DNA from: an uncultured Bacteroidales bacterium | GTDB lineage: Bacteria > Bacteroidota > Bacteroidia > Bacteroidales > P3 | Direction of reading: 5' to 3' | Assembly (NCBI GenBank): GCA_947179195.1 | Contig: CAMXAS010000006.1 | Location: forward strand, 1-23,574 | Length of the DNA stretch: 23,574 bases | Part shown: positions 17,203-22,490 of the stretch, piece after piece | How the letters are laid out: every line of letters begins with the position of its first letter | Numbering within the stretch: position 1 is the first letter of the stretch | Translations under genes and position numbers: made by a program | The notes under the pieces: generated by a model | Seen by the model: the letters and a program-made list of their open reading frames with translations, nothing else | Database searches by the model: none | Told to the model about the DNA's origin: nothing

Positions 17203-17280
17203 CGTAGTAGGGTTTTAATAAAACGTTAAAAATTGGCAGGCTGCCGCCGTTTTACGGACAACAACACCATAAACCAAAAT

Positions 17281-17329
17281 AAGGAACACGGCTTTTACGG
17301 TGAAAAGCCATGTTCCTTGACCTTGGAAC
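17281..17329 (-). promoter_or_regulatory. rplL-rpoB attenuator-like hairpin
   Basis: In minus-strand RNA, arms 17318-17303 and 17296-17281 (AAGGAACATGGCUUUU and AAAAGCCGUGUUCCUU) pair over 16 bp with one G-U and a 6-nt loop. The stem starts 22 nt after the rplL stop. The 3' side has only a short U stretch (AUUUU), so it may be a partial terminator or an RNase III site, like the attenuator and processing site between rplL and rpoB in E. coli. A GUUCC at 17329-17325 can pair instead with the GGAAC at 17316-17312 in the first arm, forming a competing structure. Confidence 0.6.
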
Positions 17330-17340
17330 GAAAGAAGAAA

Positions 17341-17721
17341 TTATTTCACTTCTACTTCCGCACCGGCTTCTTCCAAGCTCTTCTTCAAAGCTTCGGCTTC
17401 GTCTTTCGCGATGCCTTCCTTGACCGGTTTCGGGGCGGCGTCTACCAATTCCTTGGCTTCTTTCAAGCCGAGGCTGGCCAACTCCTTAACGAGTTTAACA
17501 ACGGCCAACTTGTTGGCGCCGGCGTTCTTCAGAATAACGTCGAAAGAAGATTTTTCTTCGGCAGCGGCGGCACCGGCAGCGGCGGCACCGGGAGCAGCTA
17601 CGGCAACAGCCGCGGCGGCGGGTTCAATACCATATTCTTCTTTCAATACGTCCGCTAATTCTTTTACTTCCTTAACGGTCAAATTTACTAACTGTTCTGC
17701 TAAAGCTTTAATGTCTGCCAT
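17341..17721 (-). CDS. rplL: Large ribosomal subunit protein bL12 (L7/L12)
   Basis: The multi-copy stalk protein that recruits translational GTPases. At 126 aa it is a normal length. The N-terminal dimer domain is MADIKALAEQLVNLTVKEVKELADVLKEEYGIE (1-33). A flexible Ala/Gly/Pro hinge follows (about 34-53), then the C-terminal globular domain (about 57-126) with KIXVVK-like KLAVVKLVKELASLGLKEAKELVDAAPKPVKEG, the face that contacts EF-Tu and EF-G. It starts with ATG at 17721, 53 bp after rplJ. It forms the stalk with L10, encoded just upstream, and is needed in four or more copies per ribosome, which fits the hairpin downstream that could hold back rpoB transcription. Confidence 0.98.
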   Translation of the reverse strand: MADIKALAEQLVNLTVKEVKELADVLKEEYGIEPAAAAVAVAAPGAAAAGAAAAEEKSSFDVILKNAGANKLAVVKLVKELASLGLKEAKELVDAAPKPVKEGIAKDEAEALKKSLEEAGAEVEVK

Positions 17722-17774
17722 TTTATTTAAATTTTTAATGGTTACTAATTAATTTTTTTTGTTGTTTACCTTAC

Positions 17775-18296
17775 TTATTCCGCTCTTTCCGAAAGCGTTT
17801 TGACAACGCCGGCCAGCGTACGCGGCGCCGATTCCAGCGCACCCAATACACCTTGCAGCGGCGATTGCAACAGACCGATTACCTCGCCGATCAACTCGGA
17901 CTTGGACTTGATGTGAGCCAAAGCGTCGAGCGTCTGGTCGCCGACATAGAAGGATTCTTCCACGTAAGCGCCTTTCAGCACCGGTTTTTCGGAGGTTTTA
18001 CGAAATTCCTGAATCAATTGGGCGGGCGCGTTGTTGATTTCAGACAGCATGACGGCAGTCGTGCCTTTCATCGTCGGAAACAACTCGCTGTAATCCACGT
18101 CCGTTTTTTCCAAGGCTTTCTTCAGTAAGGTATTCTTCACCATGATCAGCTTCACGTTCTTCTTGAAGCACAACCGTCTGAGCTTGCTTGTATCCGCCGC
18201 ATTCAAACCTGCGATGTCGGTAATATACAAGTGCGGTCTGGCCGTAACTTCAGCGAAGATCGATTCCACAACCTGGCTTTTCTCTTCTTTCTTCAT
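17775..18296 (-). CDS. rplJ: Large ribosomal subunit protein uL10
   Basis: L10 anchors L7/L12 dimers on the ribosome and binds 23S rRNA at the stalk base. I place the start at the ATG at 18296 (173 aa; MKKEEKSQVVESIFAEV), the usual beginning of this family. The frame is open a further six codons to a TTG at 18314, which is unlikely to be used. Core features: LYITDIAGLNAADTSKLRRLCF, KLIMVKNTLLKKALE (rRNA-binding part), and a C-terminal helix (PLQGVLGALESAPRTLAGVVKTLSERAE) for L7/L12 dimers. It lies 41 bp after rplA and 53 bp before rplL. In E. coli the L10-L12 complex represses its own mRNA; a binding site is not evident in this short leader. Confidence 0.97.
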   Translation of the reverse strand: MKKEEKSQVVESIFAEVTARPHLYITDIAGLNAADTSKLRRLCFKKNVKLIMVKNTLLKKALEKTDVDYSELFPTMKGTTAVMLSEINNAPAQLIQEFRKTSEKPVLKGAYVEESFYVGDQTLDALAHIKSKSELIGEVIGLLQSPLQGVLGALESAPRTLAGVVKTLSERAE

Positions 18297-18337
18297 ACCT
18301 TGTTGATTTACCAAATTTGTTTTTTGTTCGGACTGAC

Positions 18338-19027
18338 TTAAATAGACTTCGGATCAATCTGAATACCCGGGCTCATCGTGCTGGAGATATACACGCTCTG
18401 CATATACGTCCCCTTCGCGGCGGCGGGTTTCAGCTTGAGAATGGTCTGAAGCACTTCCCGCGCGTTGTCGGCGATTTTCTTCGCATCGAAGGACGCACGC
18501 GCCACCCCGGTGTGGATGATACCGAATTTGTCTACTTTGAAGTCGATCTTACCGGCCTTGACTTCCTGTACGGCCTTGCCCACCTCCATCGTGACCGTAC
18601 CGGTCTTGGGGTTAGGCATCAAGCCGCGCGGGCCGAGGATTTTACCCAGGGCACCGACTTTAGGCATTACGTTCGGCGTGGTAATAACAACGTCAATGTC
18701 CGTCCAACCGCCTTTGATCTTTTCCACGTATTCGTCCAATCCGCAGAAATCGGCTCCGGCAGCTTTAGCTTCCTCTTCCTTATCCGGCGTACACAATACC
18801 AACACGCGGACCTGTTTACCGGTACCGTGCGGCAAGGCAACGACCCCGCGCACCATTTGGTTGGCCTTACGGGGATCTACGCCCAAGCGTACATCCAAAT
18901 CGATAGAGGCGTCGAACTTCGTGAAGGTAATGTCCTTGACCAGCGCCGCCGCTTCGTCCAAGCTGTACAGTTTGGTCTTGTCTACCTTGGCTAAAGCTTC
19001 TTTTCTCTTTTTAGATATTTTTGCCAT
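18338..19027 (-). CDS. rplA: Large ribosomal subunit protein uL1
   Basis: L1 forms the mobile stalk at the ribosomal E site and in many bacteria represses its own operon. From the ATG at 19027 it has 229 aa, the usual length, beginning MAKISKKRKEALAKVD. The frame continues 15 codons upstream without family similarity, so the inner start is chosen. Motifs: VRGVVALPHGTGKQVRVLVL, GLDEYVEKIKGGWTDIDVVITTPNVMP, and the family signature VGALGKILGPRGLMPNPKTGTV, then GIIHTGVARASF. It is 56 bp after rplK. In E. coli L1 binds a leader before rplK; no clear 23S-like mimic was recognised here. Confidence 0.98.
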   Translation of the reverse strand: MAKISKKRKEALAKVDKTKLYSLDEAAALVKDITFTKFDASIDLDVRLGVDPRKANQMVRGVVALPHGTGKQVRVLVLCTPDKEEEAKAAGADFCGLDEYVEKIKGGWTDIDVVITTPNVMPKVGALGKILGPRGLMPNPKTGTVTMEVGKAVQEVKAGKIDFKVDKFGIIHTGVARASFDAKKIADNAREVLQTILKLKPAAAKGTYMQSVYISSTMSPGIQIDPKSI

Positions 19028-19083
19028 TGATAGTTGTTTGTTTAAAGGTTTTGAGCCCTCCCGGGCTTTCACTTTTGAATAAA

Positions 19084-19524
19084 TTACAAGGCAGGCTTAT
19101 CGCCTTTGACCTCGATACCCATACTGCGGGCGGTACCGGCCACCATTTTCATGGCGGATTCTACCGTAAAGCAGTTCAAATCGGGCATTTTGGCTTCCGC
19201 GATGGTTTTTACCTGATCCCAGGTCACGCTGGCTACCTTGTTACGGTTAGGTTCGGCGGAACCTTTCTTGGCTTTGGACATTTCCTTAAGCTGAACCGCA
19301 ACGGGAGGCGTCTTAACGATGAAGTCAAACGATTTATCGGCGTACACCGTGATGATAACCGGCAATACCTTGCCTGCGCTATCCTGCGTACGTGCGTTAA
19401 ACTGTTTGCAGAACTCCATAATGTTGACACCCTTGGCACCCAAGGCAGGACCTACGGGAGGAGAAGGATTGGCAGCACCACCTTTTATCTGCAATTTAAT
19501 CAGTGCACTAACTTGCTTTGCCAT
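19084..19524 (-). CDS. rplK: Large ribosomal subunit protein uL11
   Basis: L11 binds the GTPase-associated centre of 23S rRNA and takes part in factor binding and in the RelA stringent response. The 146 aa are standard. The N-terminal domain has the proline-rich PSPPVGPALGAKGVNIMEFC (21-40), where thiostrepton resistance maps in other bacteria. The C-terminal RNA-binding domain contains VTWDQVKTIAEAKMPDLNC and ends AMKMVAGTARSMGIEVKG. ATG at 19524 is the only sensible start. It is 43 bp after nusG and 56 bp before rplA, the usual nusG-rplK-rplA order. Confidence 0.98.
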   Translation of the reverse strand: MAKQVSALIKLQIKGGAANPSPPVGPALGAKGVNIMEFCKQFNARTQDSAGKVLPVIITVYADKSFDFIVKTPPVAVQLKEMSKAKKGSAEPNRNKVASVTWDQVKTIAEAKMPDLNCFTVESAMKMVAGTARSMGIEVKGDKPAL

Positions 19525-19567
19525 TTTACGTTTGTTTAAAATGTTTTTTGACGAGAACAGACCTATA

Positions 19568-20110
19568 CTATTCCTTTTCTACTTGGACAAAATTAAGCTC
19601 GAGAGGCGTCTTGCGTCCAAATATCTTAACCATTACTTTCAGTTTTTTCTTCTCTTCATTCACCTCCTCGATCACCGCCGAAAAGTTGTTGAACGGACCG
19701 TCAATCACCTTGACGGGTTCGCCGACAATAAAGGGTTCCACAATCTCTTCGGTCTGGGACGAGAGTTCGTCCATCTTGCCGAGGATACGGTTGACCTCGG
19801 CCGGACGCATCGGCACCGGATCGCCTTGAGACCCTAAGAAGCCCAATACATTCGGGATGTTTCGGATGATGTGCTGAATCTCTCCCACGAGCAACGCTTC
19901 AACCAGAACGTAACCAGGCAAATAAGTCCGCTCTTGGCTGACCTTCTTGCCGTTCCGGATCGTGTACACTTTTTCGGTGGGAATCAGTACTTGCGAGATG
20001 TAATCGTTCAAGTTCAACCTGTTGATTTCACTCTCCAGATATTCCTTGACCTTCTTTTCCTTTCCGCTAACGGAACGGATTACATACCAGCTTTTCACTT
20101 GTTCGCTCAT
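19568..20110 (-). CDS. nusG: Transcription termination/antitermination protein NusG
   Basis: NusG binds RNA polymerase over the active cleft, raises processivity, and couples it to Rho or the ribosome. It has 180 aa, normal length. The NGN domain starts with KSWYVIRSVSGKEKKVKEYLE (6-26) and includes ERTYLPGYVLVEALL and a GFLGSQGDPVPM loop. The C-terminal KOW domain is GEPVKVIDGPFNNFSAVIEEVNEEKKKLKVMVKIFGRKTPLELNF (about 130-175). It begins with ATG at 20110 after a 110-bp structured spacer that follows secE. The next gene, rplK, is 43 bp away. Confidence 0.97.
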   Translation of the reverse strand: MSEQVKSWYVIRSVSGKEKKVKEYLESEINRLNLNDYISQVLIPTEKVYTIRNGKKVSQERTYLPGYVLVEALLVGEIQHIIRNIPNVLGFLGSQGDPVPMRPAEVNRILGKMDELSSQTEEIVEPFIVGEPVKVIDGPFNNFSAVIEEVNEEKKKLKVMVKIFGRKTPLELNFVQVEKE

Positions 20111-20146
20111 ACCTTTCGAAACGCCTGAAATTTAACAATATAGATC

Positions 20147-20212
20147 AATAAGCGACTTATCCGGCAGACATTGGAAGCTATGTCTGAAAAAGCCCCTTCT
20201 ACGCCGCTTATC
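20147..20212 (-). promoter_or_regulatory. Structured secE-nusG spacer
   Basis: In minus-strand RNA, GAUAAGCG (20212-20205) can pair with CGCUUAUU (20154-20147), enclosing a 7-bp hairpin CAGACAU/AUGUCUG (20186-20180 and 20171-20165). The 3' arm also has a local alternative partner, AUAAG at 20160-20156 with CUUAU at 20152-20148 (3-nt loop), so two folds compete. The region lies just before nusG. No promoter box is seen. A regulatory or processing role is inferred only. Confidence 0.35.
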
Positions 20213-20220
20213 CGTTCTTT

Positions 20221-20439
20221 CTAACTTAACAGATCATAAATATAGCCTAAAATGCCTTTCCACGCCATATCGCTATGGGCACCTAACACAAAGTCCATGA
20301 TGAATACCACCAAAGCGATAATCAAAGCGGCTACAAATACGACTACGGCGCTATTCTGCAATTCGGAATAGGTAGGCCACGACACTTTATGCACCAATTC
20401 GTCGTAACTGGCCTTGAAGTAGTTTACTATTTTCGACAT
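20221..20439 (-). CDS. secE: Preprotein translocase subunit SecE
   Basis: SecE clamps and stabilises SecY in the SecYEG channel of the inner membrane. From the ATG at 20439 it has 72 aa, the short one-helix form found in most bacteria outside the Proteobacteria. The amphipathic N-terminal part carries the conserved VSWPT (19-23), followed by one membrane helix (about 31-53, VFVAALIIALVVFIMDFVLG). The frame is open 16 codons further upstream, but that would run into the tRNA-Trp gene, so the inner Met is correct. It lies between tRNA-Trp and nusG, the usual position. The TAG stop is followed by a 110-bp spacer. Confidence 0.96.
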   Translation of the reverse strand: MSKIVNYFKASYDELVHKVSWPTYSELQNSAVVVFVAALIIALVVFIMDFVLGAHSDMAWKGILGYIYDLLS

Positions 20440-20457
20440 TTTACGCTTCTTTTTTTG

Positions 20458-20528
20458 CAGGGGCAGAGAGATTCGAACTCCCATCAACGGTTTTGGAGAC
20501 CGCTATTCTGCCCTTAAACTATGCCCCT
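20458..20528 (-). tRNA. trnW: tRNA-Trp (CCA)
   Basis: The minus strand forms a full cloverleaf: acceptor AGGGGCA with TGCCCCT, anticodon loop CTCCAAA (anticodon CCA) closed by GCGGT/ACCGT, and T arm with GTTCGAATC. The discriminator base is G. The genomic DNA continues GCAAA, so the CCA end is not encoded. It lies between tuf and secE, 18 nt before the secE start, so it must be cut out of the mRNA. Confidence 0.97.
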
Positions 20529-20537
20529 TAAACCCAA

Positions 20538-20568
20538 AGAAAGGCATCGGTAAAACCAATGCCTTTCT
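20538..20568 (-). terminator. Hairpin between tuf and tRNA-Trp
   Basis: A 10-bp perfect stem (AGAAAGGCAT and ATGCCTTTCT), continued inward by TGGT/ACCG, lies 25 nt after the tuf stop. The 3' side reads TTTGGGTTT, a poor U tract. It is probably a partial terminator or an RNA-processing signal that leaves extra tuf mRNA relative to secE and downstream genes. Confidence 0.55.
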
Positions 20569-20593
20569 ATTCAGGATTTATTTCAAACTAGAA

Positions 20594-21781
20594 TTAGTCC
20601 AAAATTTCCGTTACCTGACCGGCACCTACCGTTCTACCACCTTCACGGATAGCGAAGCGGAGGTTCTTGTTCATGGCGATTTCAGCAATCAAGTTCACTT
20701 CAATCGTCAAGTTATCGCCGGGCATTACCATTTCAACACCGGCCGGCAAAGTGATTTCGCCGGTTACGTCGGTCGTTCTGAAATAGAACTGCGGACGGTA
20801 TTTGTTGTGGAACGGCGTGTGACGGCCACCTTCTTCTTTCTTCAAGATATAAACTTCAGCCTTGAAGTGCTTGTGCGGGGTTACGGAACCCGGCTTGGCG
20901 ATAACCATACCACGACGGATCTGGTCCTTGTCGATACCACGGAGCAACAGACCTACGTTGTCGCCGGCTTCGCCGCGGTCCAAAATCTTACGGAACATTT
21001 CAACACCCGTTACCGTGGATTTCAGTTTTTCAGCACCCATACCGATGATGTCAACGGGGTCGCCGGAGTTAACAACGCCGGATTCAACACGACCCGTGGC
21101 AACGGTACCACGACCGGTGATCGAGAACACGTCTTCGATCGGCATCAGGAAGTCTTTATCGATGTCACGCGGAGGCAGCGGAATCCAGGTGTCAACCGCA
21201 TCCATCAATTCAACGATCTTTTCAACCCACTTCGGTTCGTTGTTCAAACCACCCAAAGCGGAACCGCGGATGATAGGCGTGTTGTCGCCGTCGAAACCGT
21301 AGAACGTCAACAGTTCACGGATTTCCATTTCAACCAAATCCAACAATTCGGGGTCGTCAACCAAGTCAACCTTGTTCATGAAAACCACGATACGGGGTAC
21401 ACCTACCTGACGGGCCAACAGGATGTGTTCACGCGTCTGGGGCATGGGACCGTCGGTGGCGGCTACAACGAGGATGGCACCGTCCATCTGAGCGGCACCC
21501 GTTACCATGTTCTTAACGTAGTCGGCGTGGCCCGGGCAGTCAACGTGCGCATAGTGACGGCCTTCCGTCTGATACTCGATATGGGAAGTATTGATGGTAA
21601 TACCTCTTTCCTTTTCTTCGGGCGCGTTGTCGATCGCGTCGAAGGATTTCAGTTCGGAAAGACCTTTGGCGGCCAAAACCGTCGTGATGGCGGCGGTCAA
21701 AGTCGTTTTACCGTGGTCAACGTGACCGATCGTACCTACGTTTACGTGCGGTTTAGTACGCACGAAATTTTCTTTTGCCAT
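20594..21781 (-). CDS. tuf: Elongation factor Tu
   Basis: EF-Tu is the GTPase that brings aminoacyl-tRNA to the ribosomal A site. It has 395 aa. The GTPase motifs are GHVDHGKTT (19-27), DCPGH (81-85) and NKVD (136-139), with RGITIN (59-64) in switch I. Domain 2 starts near PPRDIDKDFLMPIEDVFSITGRGTVATGR, and domain 3 ends with NLRFAIREGGRTVGAGQVTEIL. ATG at 21781 gives MAKENFVRTK, standard for the family. No other tuf copy is visible here. It follows a block of four tRNA genes and precedes tRNA-Trp and secE. I see no convincing promoter in the 96-bp spacer after the tRNA block, so it probably depends on the tRNA promoter. Confidence 0.99.
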   Translation of the reverse strand: MAKENFVRTKPHVNVGTIGHVDHGKTTLTAAITTVLAAKGLSELKSFDAIDNAPEEKERGITINTSHIEYQTEGRHYAHVDCPGHADYVKNMVTGAAQMDGAILVVAATDGPMPQTREHILLARQVGVPRIVVFMNKVDLVDDPELLDLVEMEIRELLTFYGFDGDNTPIIRGSALGGLNNEPKWVEKIVELMDAVDTWIPLPPRDIDKDFLMPIEDVFSITGRGTVATGRVESGVVNSGDPVDIIGMGAEKLKSTVTGVEMFRKILDRGEAGDNVGLLLRGIDKDQIRRGMVIAKPGSVTPHKHFKAEVYILKKEEGGRHTPFHNKYRPQFYFRTTDVTGEITLPAGVEMVMPGDNLTIEVNLIAEIAMNKNLRFAIREGGRTVGAGQVTEILD

Positions 21782-21854
21782 ATTACAAATTGTTTAAATG
21801 TTTAGACTTATTTTGTTTTGCAATGTTATCTGCAATGTCTTCTATCTAAGCACT

Positions 21855-21876
21855 AAAACCCCTTTCGGGGCATTTT
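21855..21876 (-). promoter_or_regulatory. Terminator-like hairpin after the tRNA block
   Basis: Minus strand AAAATGCCCCGAAAGGGG then TTTTAG: a CCCC/GGGG stem with a GAAA tetraloop, flanked by AAAA and TTTT. It begins directly after tRNA-Thr(GGU), upstream of tuf. It could end part of the tRNA transcripts or protect the 3' end before trimming. Since no good tuf promoter is seen, read-through must be substantial. Confidence 0.5.
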
Positions 21877-21877
21877 G

Positions 21878-21949
<72 letters not shown>

Positions 21950-21954
21950 AAGCG

Positions 21955-22027
21955 AGCGGAAGACGGGGCTCGAACCCGCCACCTATAGCTTGGAAGGCTA
22001 TCGCTCTACCAAATGAGCTACTTCCGC
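21955..22027 (-). tRNA. trnG: tRNA-Gly (UCC)
   Basis: Minus-strand cloverleaf with acceptor GCGGAAG/CTTCCGC, D arm AGCTCATTTGGTAGAGC, anticodon arm ATAGC-CTTCCAA-GCTAT (anticodon TCC) and T arm with GGGTTCGAGCCC. Discriminator T; CCA is not encoded. Only five bases separate it from the following tRNA-Thr. Confidence 0.97.
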
Positions 22028-22040
22028 CTAAGTGCTGGTG

Positions 22041-22122
22041 TGGGGGGAGGAGGATTCGAACCTCCGAAGGCTAAGCCGACAGATTTACAGTCTGGTCCAT
22101 TTGACCGCTCTGGAATCCCCCC
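22041..22122 (-). tRNA. trnY: tRNA-Tyr (GUA)
   Basis: An 82-nt class II tRNA on the minus strand: acceptor GGGGGGA/TCCCCCC, anticodon loop CTGTAAA (anticodon GTA) closed by CAGA/TCTG, a long variable arm (CGGCTTAGCCTTCG region), and T arm GGAGGTTCGAATCCTCC. Discriminator A; CCA is not encoded. Confidence 0.97.
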
Positions 22123-22195
22123 GGGTTACAACACCAATCTTCGTTTCGTTGCGTTCTAAGCTTTACAGCACTTTTCCTTTCCCACTTCCTTAGTG

Positions 22196-22269
22196 AGCCA
22201 ATGAAGGGATTCGAACCCCCGACCGGCTGATTACAAATCAGCTGCTCTGGCCAACTGAGCTACATTGGC
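22196..22269 (-). tRNA. trnT: tRNA-Thr (UGU)
   Basis: Minus-strand cloverleaf with acceptor GCCAATG/CATTGGC, D arm AGCTCAGTTGGCCAGAGC, anticodon arm GCTGA-TTTGTAA-TCAGC (anticodon TGT) and T arm with GGGTTCGAATCCC. CCA is not encoded. It is the first gene of the superoperon, about 24 nt after the inferred transcription start; a 73-nt spacer follows before tRNA-Tyr. Confidence 0.97.
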
Positions 22270-22298
22270 ATAGGCACGCCCTTCATCAAAAAGGATTG

Positions 22299-22330
22299 CA
22301 AAAGTACGGCTTTTTTTTGACTTACGCAAA
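22299..22330 (-). promoter_or_regulatory. Main promoter of the tRNA-tuf-rpoBC superoperon
   Basis: On the minus strand TTTG (22330-22327), 20 nt, and TACTTTTG (22306-22299) match the Bacteroidota promoter TTTG-N19-21-TAnnTTTG exactly. The spacer holds a run of eight A. The transcription start would be near 22293, about 24 nt before tRNA-Thr(UGU). Confidence 0.82.
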
Positions 22331-22395
22331 CTTTCGTAACTTTTTTTTCACTTTTTTGCGCTTTTTTATGTTTTTGTGCATTTTATCTGTTGATT

Positions 22396-22429
22396 TTTGT
22401 TGGACGAACCTACTATTTTATTATATTTG
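22396..22429 (+). promoter_or_regulatory. hppA promoter (Bacteroidota type)
   Basis: Plus-strand TATATTTG (22422-22429) matches the -7 box fully. Upstream are GTTG at 22399-22402 (19-nt spacing) or TTTG at 22396-22399 (22-nt spacing) as the -33 box. The inferred start is near 22435, leaving a leader of about 55 nt. CCTAC (22409-22413) and GTAGG (22429-22433) form an inverted repeat around the -7 box; a protein-binding role is only a guess. Confidence 0.65.
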
Positions 22430-22439
22430 TAGGTTATTT

Positions 22440-22460
22440 GAACGGCGTTCATTTGGAACG
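22440..22460 (+). promoter_or_regulatory. Overlapping small hairpins in the hppA leader
   Basis: In the leader, GAAC (22440-22443) can pair with GTTC (22447-22450), while the same bases as CGTTC (22446-22450) can pair with GAACG (22456-22460). The two small stems exclude each other. They end 30 nt before the ATG. The stems are short, so chance is possible. Confidence 0.25.
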
Positions 22461-22490
22461 ACCGATATATCAACCCAAACAAACCGACTT

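Noticed and set aside
8880..17229. Very long plus-strand open frames opposite rpoC (about 1208 codons) and rpoB (about 1224 codons)
   Set aside because: They are shadows of the polymerase genes. The sense genes rarely use TTA, CTA and TCA codons in the matching phase, which leaves the other strand free of stops. The translations are rich in His, Arg, Val and Asp and resemble no family.
17232..17250. GGCAG-CTGCC palindrome before rpoB as a second terminator
   Set aside because: Only 5 bp with a 1-nt centre and no T run; too weak to call.
17540..17625. GC-rich repeated GGC/GCA tract that looks like a simple-sequence repeat
   Set aside because: It encodes the normal Ala/Gly-rich hinge of L7/L12.
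18297..18314. Longer rplJ from a TTG at 18314
   Set aside because: The six extra codons have no family similarity and the ATG at 18296 gives the standard L10 N-terminus.
20440..20487. Longer secE from an ATG inside the tRNA-Trp gene
   Set aside because: It would make the tRNA sequence coding; the Met at 20439 gives the normal SecE start.
22307..22400. Runs of T on the plus strand as terminators for a plus-strand gene
   Set aside because: No GC-rich stem precedes them and no plus-strand gene lies upstream; they are promoter-spacer A/T tracts.
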